Source: Treponema rectale (lineage in GTDB: Bacteria > Spirochaetota > Spirochaetia > Treponematales > Treponemataceae). From it: a DNA stretch of 64,000 bases. The position numbers and the translations under genes were made by a program. The stretch is from contig NZ_JACHFR010000001.1 in the NCBI RefSeq assembly GCF_014202035.1, positions 987,091 through 1,051,090 on the forward strand, in the 5' to 3' direction. The notes below the pieces were generated by a model. The model saw only the letters and a list, made by a program, of their open reading frames with translations. It had not been told where the DNA came from and made no database searches. Positions 26,815 to 36,542 of this stretch are shown one piece after another (positions within the stretch are counted from its first letter, which is position 1; every line of letters starts with the position of its first letter).

Positions 26815-27195
26815 ATGGAAGTACTGGATAATTTACGCCGGCGTTTCGGTGATTTTATAAGGAACAATTCAAAGCTTACCCTCACGATTATTTTTACGCT
26901 AACAGCGTTTGTGGCAGTAGCTCTTGTAATTGTTCTTTATGAAACAGCACATCTTCCAAAACCTCTGAAAAAATCTGATATAAAACAGCAGAATGACTTT
27001 ATTCAGACCGATTCGTTTTTTGTTCCTGATGAAAAACCTGTTATTGAAGATTATTATTTTTCCAGGGATGAAAAAGAAAAGTGGACGGAAGAAGAAACCG
27101 ACAAATGGTTCACAGTTCCTGACAGCAGGTGGGTCGAGTCTTTGAGTGAAGCAAACCGACAGAAAGTAAATAAAATTCTAGGAGCCGCACCATGA
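26815..27195 (+). CDS. Single-pass membrane protein of unknown function
   Basis: 126 aa. Basic N-terminus, one hydrophobic helix (about residues 20-43), and an acidic Trp-containing soluble tail with a WTEEETDKWF stretch; positive-inside orientation puts the tail in the periplasm. Not recognised. 12 nt after smc and overlapping the next lipoprotein gene by 4 nt (ATGA), so the three are likely one transcript, and this protein and the lipoprotein may work together in the envelope. Confidence 0.72.
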   Translation: MEVLDNLRRRFGDFIRNNSKLTLTIIFTLTAFVAVALVIVLYETAHLPKPLKKSDIKQQNDFIQTDSFFVPDEKPVIEDYYFSRDEKEKWTEEETDKWFTVPDSRWVESLSEANRQKVNKILGAAP

Positions 27196-28775
27196 AAAAA
27201 TTCACTTTCACAAAAATTGCACTATTAATATTTTTTTCTGCATCAATGATTTCCTGTGCCGGAGATCCTGAACCACAGCCGGAACCTGTACAGGAACTTC
27301 AAGATGACGCTGAGGCTGAAAACCTTCAGGTAGATTTTACCGCACCAATAGAAGAACCTGCAATCTTTGAATCTGAAACAGAATCTGCCGTAGAAAGTTC
27401 AAATCTTGAACCTATCGACGACGAAGAAGGTTTTTACATGAGTGATAAAACCGTCCTCGAAAACACTGATTCTTCAGAAGACACCGGGGCGGCAGAAGAA
27501 GCTTCAGAAGGCAGTACTACATACGAACCTGGAGAAACCTACTATAAAAAATATTTTCCAAAAGAAAATGATGAAAATTATTCAAATCCATATCTGGAGG
27601 CAGATCCTTTTGAAGGAGAAGATTTCTCTACAGATCAGGACTCTTCTGCACCTCTAACAGACAACACTGAAGAAGACAATGATACTTCAGAGGAAAATGC
27701 AACGGACGATGACGGTTTTCCTGAAGAAAAACAGGATGAAACTGAATATACGGAAACAGAAAGCCGGGAAGAAACACTGGAAAATCAGGAAGAAAATAAT
27801 ACTTCTGATACAGAAACCGCAGAAACAGAATCAGAAGATGAAGAAGAAATCAGTATACCCGTACCGTCAAGAAGCGTAACGATAAAAAAGAATCAGTATC
27901 TTGAAATCAAATATCCGGGTTCAGGATGGGTTTATCTTGGAGAAACAGATGACACGTCAATGATGCGTTATTTCGGAAGAAAAAGAAATTCCGGAAACAC
28001 TTCCTTTACCCTCAGGGCTCGAGATGAAGGTACAACCCTGCTTCACTTTTACAAAAATGATGCACTTACAGACGAATTCATAGATGATTATCTTGAAGTC
28101 ACAGTTTCAGGAACAGACAATAAAGAAAGCCGGGTTACAGCACCTGATTATGAAACTGCCGTACCCCCGGCTCCAAAAAACAGAAAGCATAACAGTCACA
28201 ATACAGTTCCTGAATACCCTGAAATTTCCGAAACTGTAGAATCATCTTCAATCGACATAACACCATACGGTCCCGATGAAACAGGAAACAAAACTGAAAA
28301 CACAAAAACAGCTTCTGACACTTCTGTGCGGAACGAAAGAAAAAACGACAGCAATATTGCAACAGTAATACAAAATACAGATTCAACAGATTCAGCCGTT
28401 TCTACAAAAAAAAGTTCAAGAACTGAGACTTCTGAAAAACCAGACAGCACTTCCGCTGAGAGTAAAAATGAAACCATAACTGATGGACTGTCAGCAGATG
28501 AACTGCTTGAAAAAGCTCAGGCTGCTTTTGATAACGGTGAATACGAAAAAACATTAAATTACCTTGATGCTTTTTTTGACAAGTCAACAGAAAAAATTGA
28601 CAGCGGTCTGTTTCTTCAGGCCCAGACATATGAATCAAACTCCTCCGTAAGAAACTTAAAAAACGCACTTGAAACCTATGAAACAATAGTACGGGACTAT
28701 CCGCAAAGCATAAACTGGACAAAAGCCTACGAAAGGATGACTTACCTCAAGAGATTTTATTTTAACATCAGATAA
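27192..28775 (+). CDS. Large acidic lipoprotein with C-terminal TPR-like region
   Basis: 527 aa. Signal peptide with lipobox SMISC, lipidated Cys22. Residues about 30-225 are a disordered Glu/Asp/Ser/Thr-rich region. About 225-310 form a beta-rich domain (IKKNQYLEIKYPG, then a WVYLGE strand). A second disordered linker follows. The C-terminal 95 residues (KAQAAFDNGEYEKTLNYLDAF, then LQAQTYESN) look like tetratricopeptide repeats and may dock a partner. Predicted to be anchored in the outer or inner membrane, facing the periplasm. Function unknown. Confidence 0.75.
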   Translation: MKKFTFTKIALLIFFSASMISCAGDPEPQPEPVQELQDDAEAENLQVDFTAPIEEPAIFESETESAVESSNLEPIDDEEGFYMSDKTVLENTDSSEDTGAAEEASEGSTTYEPGETYYKKYFPKENDENYSNPYLEADPFEGEDFSTDQDSSAPLTDNTEEDNDTSEENATDDDGFPEEKQDETEYTETESREETLENQEENNTSDTETAETESEDEEEISIPVPSRSVTIKKNQYLEIKYPGSGWVYLGETDDTSMMRYFGRKRNSGNTSFTLRARDEGTTLLHFYKNDALTDEFIDDYLEVTVSGTDNKESRVTAPDYETAVPPAPKNRKHNSHNTVPEYPEISETVESSSIDITPYGPDETGNKTENTKTASDTSVRNERKNDSNIATVIQNTDSTDSAVSTKKSSRTETSEKPDSTSAESKNETITDGLSADELLEKAQAAFDNGEYEKTLNYLDAFFDKSTEKIDSGLFLQAQTYESNSSVRNLKNALETYETIVRDYPQSINWTKAYERMTYLKRFYFNIR

Positions 28776-28804
28776 AAAATTAAAAATTATATGGAGAAAT
28801 AAAC

Positions 28805-29509
28805 ATGAAAAAAAACTATTTCATTTATGTAACTATTATTACAGCGGCATTCCTGCTCTCCTCCTGCACGGTAAAACAGGAAGCAGCAAAACCTCTCCGC
28901 ACTATAACAGTTTCCGGACAGGGCAGTATTTTTGTTGAAAACGATACGGCAAAAATCATATTTTCAATCGTTACCCGCAACTACGACATAAACAAAGCAG
29001 TCAGTGATAATGCAGCAAAAAGTACACAGGTGAATGAAGCCCTTTCAAAAGCAGGATTATTAAAAAGTGACATTGCAACTTCAAACTATTCAGTTCAGCA
29101 GGATGCAAATCCATCTCCCACAAGAGTTAACTACGGAGCCTATACAGTAAGCAACAGCATTATTGTTACCGTACGGGATATTTCAAGAACAGGGGAAATC
29201 ATCGATCTCTGCGTAAAAAATGGTGCAAACCAGTTTTCTTCCCTGGGATTCTATGCATCACAGACTGAAAAGGCAAAAAAAGAAGCTGAAGTTCTTGCCA
29301 TTAAAAATGCAGAATCAAAAGCAAAATCTCTTGCAGCTGCAAGTGCTGCAAAACTTGGAAAAGTACAGACAATCAAAACTGAATACATTTATTCAGAATA
29401 CTCAGCTGCTCAGGCTGACATGAAAACAGCAGAATCCTATACAACAAGCGTAACACCCGGAAAATCTGCAACTCACGCAGAGGTCACAGTAACTTACGAA
29501 CTTGAGTAG
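28805..29509 (+). CDS. SIMPL (DUF541) domain lipoprotein
   Basis: 234 aa. Signal peptide with lipobox LLSSC, lipidated Cys21. The mature protein is a SIMPL/DUF541 domain: TITVSGQGSIFVENDTAKI at the start, an NYSVQQ strand in the middle, the long helix KAKKEAEVLAIKNAESKA near 160-177, and a terminal beta-strand VTVTYELE. Such periplasmic or outer-membrane proteins (BP26/OMP28 type) form ring-shaped oligomers; their biochemical role is unclear. ATGGAG precedes ATG. The stop codon overlaps the -35 box of serS. Confidence 0.85.
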   Translation: MKKNYFIYVTIITAAFLLSSCTVKQEAAKPLRTITVSGQGSIFVENDTAKIIFSIVTRNYDINKAVSDNAAKSTQVNEALSKAGLLKSDIATSNYSVQQDANPSPTRVNYGAYTVSNSIIVTVRDISRTGEIIDLCVKNGANQFSSLGFYASQTEKAKKEAEVLAIKNAESKAKSLAAASAAKLGKVQTIKTEYIYSEYSAAQADMKTAESYTTSVTPGKSATHAEVTVTYELE

Positions 29510-29530
29510 AAAGTGTAATTTCACTATAGT
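29502..29530 (+). promoter_or_regulatory. Sigma-70 promoter of serS
   Basis: TTGAGT, 17-nt spacer, TATAGT. The -35 box overlaps the stop of the SIMPL gene, giving a 40-nt leader with no room for a T-box riboswitch. Confidence 0.7.
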
Positions 29531-29574
29531 AGATAAGATTCAGAACAAAACATTAATTAGACAAGGAAACGATA

Positions 29575-30900
29575 ATGTTAGATTACAAATTCATTAAAGA
29601 CAACCTTGAGGCTGTAAAAAAGAATATTTCAGACAGGAACATGTCTGCAGACGCAGATATTGTTGTAAAACTTTATGATGAACGCACTGCCCTCACTACA
29701 GAACTTCAGTCCCTTCAGCAGAAACGAAACGCAAATGCTGCTTCCATGAAACAGAAGCTCGATGCAGATACAAGGGCAAAATATGTAGAAGAAGGAAAAG
29801 CCCTTAAAGACAAAATCAGCGAAATTGAAGCTAAGCTTAACAAAACTGAAGAAGAACTTGATGAAGCTGCAAGGCAGATTCCGAACATGGCACATCCTGA
29901 TGTTCCGGTAGGAAAAGTCGATACTGAAAACCTTGAAGTAAAAAAGGTAGGAACTCCTAGAAAATTTGATTTCCAGCCTAAAGATCATGTTACTTTAGGT
30001 GAAGAACTTGACATAATTGACTTTGACAGAGGAACAAAAGTTTCTGGTCCTAAATTTTATTACCTTAAAAACGAGGCTGTTTTCCTTGAACAGGCTCTGA
30101 TTATGTACGCACTTAACATTCTCCGCAAACACGGTTTTACAACATTCATTACACCTGATGTTGCAAAAGAAGAAATACTTAAAGGTATAGGATTTAATCC
30201 TAGAGGAAACGAAAGCAACGTATATTCCATTGAAGAGGAAGGAACCTGTCTCGTTGCTACTGCAGAAATTACATTAGGAGGCTTCCATTCAGGAGAAATT
30301 CTCGATAAGAATGCCCTTCCGCTTATGTACTGCGGTCTTTCTCACTGTTTCCGCCGTGAAGCCGGTGCTGCAGGACATTTCTCAAAAGGACTTTACAGAG
30401 TACATCAGTTCGACAAAGTAGAAATGTTCGTATACGCACTTCCTGAACAGAGCGATGCACTTCATGAAAAACTTCGTCTCATTGAGGAAGAAATCTTTAC
30501 AGGACTTGGTCTTCCGTTCCGTGTAGTTGATACCTGCACAGGTGATCTTGGAGCACCAGCATACAGAAAATGGGATCTTGAAGCATGGATGCCTGGCCGT
30601 TCAGATGCAGAACATCCTGACGGAGATTATGGAGAAGTAACATCCACATCAAACTGTACTGACTATCAGGCCCGCCGCCTTAACGTTAAATACCATGATG
30701 ATGACGGAAAAAACAAGTACGTTCATATGCTTAACGGAACGGCAATTGCAGTCGGAAGAGCAATGCTTGCCATTATCGAAAACTATCAGAATGAAGATGG
30801 TTCTGTTACTATTCCGGAAGCGCTTGTTCCTTTCTGCGGATTTGACAAAATCGGTCCAAAGACAAATGTAGTATCACCAGTTTATAAAACAAAAAAATAA
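29575..30900 (+). CDS. serS: Seryl-tRNA synthetase
   Basis: Class II synthetase that charges tRNA-Ser. 441 aa. The N-terminal antiparallel coiled-coil arm (about residues 30-105) that reads the tRNA long variable arm is present. Motif 2 is seen as SHCFRREAGAAG near 258, and motif 3 as AVGRAMLAIIENYQ near 390. AAGGAAA precedes ATG. Followed after 14 nt by a membrane protein gene. Confidence 0.97.
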   Translation: MLDYKFIKDNLEAVKKNISDRNMSADADIVVKLYDERTALTTELQSLQQKRNANAASMKQKLDADTRAKYVEEGKALKDKISEIEAKLNKTEEELDEAARQIPNMAHPDVPVGKVDTENLEVKKVGTPRKFDFQPKDHVTLGEELDIIDFDRGTKVSGPKFYYLKNEAVFLEQALIMYALNILRKHGFTTFITPDVAKEEILKGIGFNPRGNESNVYSIEEEGTCLVATAEITLGGFHSGEILDKNALPLMYCGLSHCFRREAGAAGHFSKGLYRVHQFDKVEMFVYALPEQSDALHEKLRLIEEEIFTGLGLPFRVVDTCTGDLGAPAYRKWDLEAWMPGRSDAEHPDGDYGEVTSTSNCTDYQARRLNVKYHDDDGKNKYVHMLNGTAIAVGRAMLAIIENYQNEDGSVTIPEALVPFCGFDKIGPKTNVVSPVYKTKK

Positions 30901-30914
30901 AAAGGAGATTTCCA

Positions 30915-32012
30915 GTGAAGGAATATAACTATCAAAAGGGCATTTTCCTTATTCTTCTGCTGCTGACATTTATATTCCTTCTGGAAGTACTCAAAGTAAC
31001 GGCTTCATTTTCAATGCCTGTGTGCATTGCGGTAATGATTTCCTTTGTTTTCTTTCCGCTGATAAAAAAACTTAACGAAAAATTCAAAATACCATGGGCA
31101 GTAAGTGTAATTGCAATCATGCTGGTTATGTTCATTACCCTCTTTCTTTTAGGAAATATTCTGGTTACAAGTTTCAAAAATATCGGCAACACCTTTCCAA
31201 AATACGAAGAACGATTTCTAAAGCTTTATAAAACGACAGCACATATCTTTAATTTTAAGATTGATGAAGATCATTCAGTATTCATTAATCTATGGAATTC
31301 ACTTAATCTCCGTTCATACGTACAGACAGCTGCAATATCAGTAAGCAACTATATAATAAGTACGGCAAGACTTATATTTCTGCTTATACTTCTTACACTG
31401 TTCCTTCTTCTTGAAATGAGCACTTTCCATGAAAAAATACTGACTGCATTCAGTACAAAATCCCACGGTGTAAAAGCGGTGGAAATTACAGACAGAATAA
31501 TAAAAGAAGTAACGCACTATATTTCGATTAAATTTCTGATTTCACTCTTTACAGGAATCCTTGTATTCTTCTGTTCATATATTGCCGGCATCGACTTCCC
31601 TATTGTATGGGGATTTATTGCTTTTATATTAAATTTCATTCCTACATTCGGCTCAATTCTTTCATGGGCGCTTACAACAGCATTTACAGTCATGCAGTAC
31701 TTTCCTGAATGGGGAAAAATAATTTTTATTGCAGCCAGTGTCCTGCTTATAAATTTTGTACTTGGCAACATAATCGAACCAAAATGGGAAGGCTCCGATC
31801 TCGGAATATCCCCTTTCTTCATTCTCATAAGCCTTTCCATATGGAGTTATGTATGGGGATTTATAGGAATGATTCTCGCTGTACCCCTGCTTGTTATAAT
31901 CAAAATTGCCTGTGAAAATTTTGAACCTCTAAGACCTGTTGCAGCTCTTTTAGGAGAAATAAAAACAGCAAAGAAAAAAAATGACAGTTCAGAACCGGAA
32001 GAAAAAGTATAA
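30915..32012 (+). CDS. AI-2E-family membrane transporter
   Basis: 365 aa polytopic inner-membrane protein with about eight hydrophobic segments, concentrated at 8-40, 60-85, 145-180, 210-270, 290-345. The family pattern PIVWGFIAFILNFIPTFGS near residue 235 and the GNIIEPKWEGSDLGISP stretch near 285 are clear. Members export diverse small molecules or are Na+/H+ antiporters; few have proven AI-2 transport. GTG start with AAAGGAG 8 nt upstream. The stop is 2 nt from the convergent PilZ-like gene. Confidence 0.88.
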   Translation: MKEYNYQKGIFLILLLLTFIFLLEVLKVTASFSMPVCIAVMISFVFFPLIKKLNEKFKIPWAVSVIAIMLVMFITLFLLGNILVTSFKNIGNTFPKYEERFLKLYKTTAHIFNFKIDEDHSVFINLWNSLNLRSYVQTAAISVSNYIISTARLIFLLILLTLFLLLEMSTFHEKILTAFSTKSHGVKAVEITDRIIKEVTHYISIKFLISLFTGILVFFCSYIAGIDFPIVWGFIAFILNFIPTFGSILSWALTTAFTVMQYFPEWGKIIFIAASVLLINFVLGNIIEPKWEGSDLGISPFFILISLSIWSYVWGFIGMILAVPLLVIIKIACENFEPLRPVAALLGEIKTAKKKNDSSEPEEKV

Positions 32013-32014
32013 AA

Positions 32015-32974
32015 TCAGCCTGCAAATTTTTTTCCTGATATACGTTCATAAAGAAACCGCACATCTTCATTCTGAATATTTTCATACCTGCAGCTCCAGC
32101 ACTTCCGCAGACCATTGTCTTCGTCTGCAAACACTCCTTCCACTATACTGTTAACCCGTACAGATCTTTTTACAGGACCTCCGGAAGCAAGGACAAAAGA
32201 AAGTTCAAGAGTATAATGCTGGTTTACTTCAAGTTCATCCTGATTCTCCGCAGCACAGACAAAGCGCTTATCATCAATGTAAATTATGTCCAGAGGTTTT
32301 ACCAGTCCTTCAACAGATTCATTTTCCGGAACAGAAGTTCTTGTCAGATACCTGACGATACTTATCAGGTGAAGTCCGTTACCCAGTATAACAGCAGACT
32401 GCTTTCCCTGAGTAATAAACTTTTCCAGAAGGAACTTTGCATGATGCTGTTTTTCAATCTCGATTTCAGACCACTTCGGCTGTGAAAAAAGATTAAAGCC
32501 ATACAGCGGTCTGCAGACATGATTTACGGAATCAAATGATAAAACGGCAGACACTTCAAAATCATTGGTCTTAAAAGAATCCTTCACCCTCTTTATGGAA
32601 GGAGGTATGACAACGGCAAAACCCATTGAATATTCTTTTACTGTAGAAATAAAATAAAGTCCTACATGATTAAAATAAAACTGAACTCTGACGCTCTTTC
32701 CAATAAACGGCTGAACCAGACGTCCTGCATTTTTCAGAAGGATTATTCCCTGATTTAATACTTCAATCTGCCGGCTTTTTATGGCTACAGGAAAAACAGC
32801 GCTTGCAGGCACCCGCTTTTCATAATCAATACTGTCCATCCGGTTATCAGTCACATCTGCTTCCGTCTGATCAGGTTTCTCTTCAAGCGTTATAGTAAGG
32901 GGAACATTATCGTCCCTCAAATACTGCAGGACAAGTTCCCTTTCAATCTGCGTAAGTTCCTTTTCGTCCGTCAT
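32015..32974 (-). CDS. PilZ-like protein
   Basis: 319 aa cytosolic protein. Residues about 60-180 look like a YcgR-N-type beta domain (a GKSVRVQFYFNHVGLYFISTV stretch lies in it). About 215-300 fit a PilZ-type barrel (PLDIIYIDDKR, then a CWSCRYENIQNEDVRFLYERI tail typical of PilZ C-termini). The canonical RxxxR and DxSxxG ligand motifs are not clearly present, so c-di-GMP binding is doubtful. I start at ATG 32974, which has AGGTGG upstream and avoids overlap with the lipoprotein gene; the frame is open to 33013. Co-transcribed with that lipoprotein. Confidence 0.65.
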   Translation of the reverse strand: MTDEKELTQIERELVLQYLRDDNVPLTITLEEKPDQTEADVTDNRMDSIDYEKRVPASAVFPVAIKSRQIEVLNQGIILLKNAGRLVQPFIGKSVRVQFYFNHVGLYFISTVKEYSMGFAVVIPPSIKRVKDSFKTNDFEVSAVLSFDSVNHVCRPLYGFNLFSQPKWSEIEIEKQHHAKFLLEKFITQGKQSAVILGNGLHLISIVRYLTRTSVPENESVEGLVKPLDIIYIDDKRFVCAAENQDELEVNQHYTLELSFVLASGGPVKRSVRVNSIVEGVFADEDNGLRKCWSCRYENIQNEDVRFLYERISGKKFAG

Positions 32975-32999
32975 AAATCCACCTTTACCTTCTGTACGC

Positions 33000-33626
33000 T
33001 TAAAAAAAATCAAAACGGATTATCTTCCATTCGTTTTCACTTTTTGAAAGATATACAAAAAAATCAATATGAGGCTTAAGTTCATAATTAGTAATGGAGC
33101 TTTTCAAATAAACCCTTACAGGAAACTGAACCTGATCCTCTGACACAAAGGGATTGCCTAAAATAACTTCAGATGCTTTCTGATCTGAAAGAATATTCCT
33201 GTAATTATATAAAAATACAGCAAGTTCATATTCCCTTCCTGAAAACATCAGAGAAATATTCTCACTATCATTAATAAGGTTTTCTGTAAATTTTCTTACT
33301 ATCGAGATGCATTCCGGCTCGGCATTCCCAAGATACAGGGAAGCAAAGCCTTCAATACAGGGATAAACAGTCTCTGTTTTTTCAGAGGAAAGTATGACAC
33401 TCTGAACAGAGGCCTTTACATTGGCTGCCATTTTCTCCGGCTGTCCCGGTTTTGACAAATCCTTTTCCTCCAGATTCTCTGTCCACTCTATTTTTCCGTC
33501 ATATTCATCCGCCGTACTTCTAAGCGTCTGTTTTTCACGATCAAACTGAGACTCAGGACTTGAACATGAATAAAACAAAGCAAGCGTTAAGAATACAAAG
33601 CAGAAGAAAACTTTTTCTTTTTTCAC
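33000..33626 (-). CDS. Lipoprotein of unknown function
   Basis: 208 aa. Signal peptide with lipobox LFYSC, lipidated Cys21. The mature domain contains KPGQPEKMAANVKASVQSVI and a terminal IRFDFF strand, of a type common in spirochaetal lipoproteins but not assignable to a known fold by eye. GTG start (33624-33626) lies 6 nt after a perfect minus-strand TATAAT (33633-33638), so the mRNA may be leaderless. The PilZ-like gene follows 25 nt after its end; the pairing suggests an envelope partner. Confidence 0.7.
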   Translation of the reverse strand: MKKEKVFFCFVFLTLALFYSCSSPESQFDREKQTLRSTADEYDGKIEWTENLEEKDLSKPGQPEKMAANVKASVQSVILSSEKTETVYPCIEGFASLYLGNAEPECISIVRKFTENLINDSENISLMFSGREYELAVFLYNYRNILSDQKASEVILGNPFVSEDQVQFPVRVYLKSSITNYELKPHIDFFVYLSKSENEWKIIRFDFF

Positions 33627-33722
33627 GCATCCATTATATAAAAAAACTTCAATAATATAAAGAGATTTTTGTATTTATCGGCACCACAGAAAGTAAAACC
33701 AGTCAATTGTAAAATTCAACTA

Positions 33723-33751
33723 TTGAAACTCTCTCAATGAAAATTTATACT
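33723..33751 (+). promoter_or_regulatory. Sigma-70 promoter of the aconitase operon
   Basis: TTGAAA, 17-nt spacer, TATACT. The -10 box lies inside the first codons of a longer in-frame opening at 33737, which rules that opening out as the translation start. Confidence 0.75.
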
Positions 33752-33787
33752 GTCGGGGACTGTTTATTTAATATTAAGGAGAATTCA

Positions 33788-35803
33788 ATGGCTTTAACGC
33801 TTGCAGAAAAAATCTTACAGAATCATATCGTATCCTGCGAAGTAGAATGGAAAAAAGGTGCACCAATAGAAAGAGGCAAAGATATAGCTATAAAAATCGA
33901 CCAGACTCTTACTCAGGATGCAACGGGAACAATGACCTATCTTCAGTTTGAGACAATAGGTGTTCCACGCGTTAAAACTGAGCTTTCCGTTTCCTATATT
34001 GACCATAATACCCTTCAGACTGACTTTAAGAACATGGATGACCACAGATACCTTCAGTCCATTGCCGCAAAATACGGTCTGTATTTCTCAAGACCGGGAA
34101 ACGGTATCTGTCATCAGGTTCACATCGAAACTTTTGGAAAACCTGGAAAAACTTTACTGGGATCAGACAGCCACACTCCTACAGGAGGCGGTATCGGAAT
34201 GATTGCCATCGGAGCCGGAGGTCTTGATGTTGCAGTCGCTATGGGAGGAGGAGCATTCCACCTTGCCATGCCTAAGATTTTTGGAGTAAAACTTACGGGA
34301 AAATTACGTAAGGGCGTAGGTGCAAAGGATATCATTCTTGAAGTCCTTCGCCGTGAAACCGTAAAAGGCGGAACCCTTGCAATTTACGAATACTTCGGAG
34401 AAGGCGTAGAAAGCCTTACCGTACCGCAGCGCGCAACAATTACAAATATGGGTGCCGAGCTTGGAGCAACTACTTCAGTATTTCCTTCAGACAGCAAGAC
34501 AAAAAAATTCCTTGAATCAATGGGAAGAGGGGCTGACTGGACAGAATTAAAAGCTGATGAAGGAGCACAGTACGATAAACTCATCGAAATTAATCTTGAT
34601 GAACTGGGAGCTTTAGCTGCATGTCCTCACAATCCTGATGTAATCAATACCATAAAATCACTTTCAGGAAAGAAAGTAACTCAGGTAGTCATCGGCTCAT
34701 GTACAAATTCATCTCTTGATGATCTTGAAAGCGTTGCCGCAATCGTCAAAGGAAAACATATTGCACCTGGTGTAGAAGCAGGTATTGCACCGGGAAGCCG
34801 TACTACCCTTCTTATGGCTTCAAAAGCCGGAATTCTTGAAACTCTTATAGAAGCAGGATTCCGTATTCTTGAAAGTGCCTGTGGTCCTTGTATCGGACAG
34901 GGCTTTGCACCTAACTCAGAGGGAGTAACACTGCGTACCTTCAACCGCAATTTCAAGGGAAGAAGCGGAACTGCAGATGCAAACGTATATCTCGTAAGCC
35001 CTGAAACAGCAGCAGCGGCTGCAGTTACAGGTGTATTTACAGAAGCAGAAACTCTTGATTATGAAGATCCTGCATACACAACAGGCACGAGAGTTTCAAT
35101 GCTCGACGGACAGGACAGCCGTCTTTCATCACAGAATATTCTTTCTTGCGCTACAAACAAAGGCATGCTCATAGCTCCTCTCAACGAAGAAGAAGCTGCA
35201 AAAGTTGAAATTCTCCGTGGTCCGAACATCAAACCGTGTCCAAAATGCCGTGACTATGCAGGACGCCTTACACTTCCAGTCCGCTTAAAGGCTGGAGATA
35301 ACGTTTCCACAGACGATATCATGCCTGCAGGCGCTAAAGTTCTTCCACTTCGTTCTAACATTCCTGAAATCTCAAAATTTACGCTTACAAGGCTTGATGA
35401 AACTTTCTACGAAAGAAGTGAAAAAGAAAATTTCGCAGACTGTATCGTTGTAGGAGGAGAAAACTACGGACAGGGTTCAAGCCGTGAACATGCAGCACTT
35501 GGACCTATGTACCTTGGAGTAAGGGCGATTCTTACAAAAAGTTTCGCAAGAATCCATAAGGCAAATCTCATAAACTACGGTATTATTCCGCTAAACTTTG
35601 TAAATTCTGCAGATTATGATAAAATAAATCAGGGAGACATCCTTGAACTTACTAATATTGAAGAAGCACTTTCTACAGGATGTGAATTTGAGATAAAGCT
35701 TAACGGTTCAACAATAAAGGCCGTAAATGACCTTGCACCGAGAAGCCGTGAAATCCTAAAAGCCGGAGGGCTTGCCGCTTACACAAGAAACGGCGGACAG
35801 TAA
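33788..35803 (+). CDS. Aconitate hydratase (monomeric, fused-domain type)
   Basis: [4Fe-4S] enzyme interconverting citrate and isocitrate. 671 aa, the shorter type found in clostridia and deltaproteobacteria. Cluster ligands are Cys305 (GSCTNSS) and Cys365/Cys368 (ACGPCIGQG). SDSHTPTGGG near residue 121 and the swivelling-domain GENYGQGSSREHAAL near 555 are intact. ATG at 33788 follows AAGGAG. First gene of an operon with a ComFB protein and a Bax-inhibitor-1 protein. Without other TCA genes here, it may serve glutamate synthesis. A homoaconitase or related activity is possible but less likely. Confidence 0.9.
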   Translation: MALTLAEKILQNHIVSCEVEWKKGAPIERGKDIAIKIDQTLTQDATGTMTYLQFETIGVPRVKTELSVSYIDHNTLQTDFKNMDDHRYLQSIAAKYGLYFSRPGNGICHQVHIETFGKPGKTLLGSDSHTPTGGGIGMIAIGAGGLDVAVAMGGGAFHLAMPKIFGVKLTGKLRKGVGAKDIILEVLRRETVKGGTLAIYEYFGEGVESLTVPQRATITNMGAELGATTSVFPSDSKTKKFLESMGRGADWTELKADEGAQYDKLIEINLDELGALAACPHNPDVINTIKSLSGKKVTQVVIGSCTNSSLDDLESVAAIVKGKHIAPGVEAGIAPGSRTTLLMASKAGILETLIEAGFRILESACGPCIGQGFAPNSEGVTLRTFNRNFKGRSGTADANVYLVSPETAAAAAVTGVFTEAETLDYEDPAYTTGTRVSMLDGQDSRLSSQNILSCATNKGMLIAPLNEEEAAKVEILRGPNIKPCPKCRDYAGRLTLPVRLKAGDNVSTDDIMPAGAKVLPLRSNIPEISKFTLTRLDETFYERSEKENFADCIVVGGENYGQGSSREHAALGPMYLGVRAILTKSFARIHKANLINYGIIPLNFVNSADYDKINQGDILELTNIEEALSTGCEFEIKLNGSTIKAVNDLAPRSREILKAGGLAAYTRNGGQ

Positions 35804-35820
35804 AAACGGAGGCCTACATA

Positions 35821-36537
35821 ATGCTGAGTGTCCATAACATAATGGAAGAACAGGTTGCATCCAGAGTAAATGAACTTTATGATCAGGTGACGGAAAAAAT
35901 TTCCGCATGGGTATCATGTGACTGTCAAAACTGCCGTCTTGACACCATAAATTACGTTCTTAACAGAATTCAGCCACATTATGTTGTGAGTGGAAGAGGC
36001 GTTACACACAACACAAGTCTTCTTAAAGACTCTCAGCTTTCTGCAGATATTGACAAGCTTGCCATAGAAGGTATGAGGCTTGTCAATGCTGCAAAACGTC
36101 CATATCACACATCAAATATAAAAAGAGGAAATGATACTCCTTCATGTCTGTTTGTTTTTCCAACTTTTGTAGGAAACGTTTTTGACGGACAGACCTTTGA
36201 ACCTGTAACAAATGCAACAATCCTTCTGCTTCTGAACGGCAGTCAGGCTAATATGATGGACGTAACATGGCCTAATCCAAGCAACACATTTGCATCAACA
36301 GAAGGAAGTTTTACATTCTGGGCTGAACCTGAAAAGAGTGAAAAACCAGGCATTACAAAAAATTTTACTTTTACTATAGATGTTACGGCACCTGACTACC
36401 AGGAAACATCCTATTCGCTGACTTTACCTGTCACAAGCCGTATGACAGAGCGTGCCCTTCTCGATTCAACTTATAGCGTAAAATTAAAAGATCTTTTTCT
36501 TTTTAAAAATGGAATAAAAAACGACCAGGAGGTATAA
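35821..36537 (+). CDS. ComFB-family protein with C-terminal beta domain
   Basis: 238 aa. Residues 1-75 match the late-competence ComFB family: a helical start, the cysteine cluster Cys33, Cys35 and Cys38 (SCDCQNC), then DTINYVLNRIQPHYVVSGRG. ComFB proteins were recently described as cyclic-dinucleotide receptors in cyanobacteria. The C-terminal part (about 110-225) is a beta-rich domain resembling a carboxypeptidase-regulatory/transthyretin-like fold. No signal peptide. GGAGG 10 nt before ATG, 17 nt after aconitase. Confidence 0.75.
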   Translation: MLSVHNIMEEQVASRVNELYDQVTEKISAWVSCDCQNCRLDTINYVLNRIQPHYVVSGRGVTHNTSLLKDSQLSADIDKLAIEGMRLVNAAKRPYHTSNIKRGNDTPSCLFVFPTFVGNVFDGQTFEPVTNATILLLLNGSQANMMDVTWPNPSNTFASTEGSFTFWAEPEKSEKPGITKNFTFTIDVTAPDYQETSYSLTLPVTSRMTERALLDSTYSVKLKDLFLFKNGIKNDQEV

Positions 36538-36542
36538 CAACT

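Noticed and set aside
29509..29574. T-box riboswitch before serS, and likewise before hisS
   Set aside because: The leaders are about 40 nt and a few nt, too short for a T-box; no tRNA-like pairing or antiterminator.
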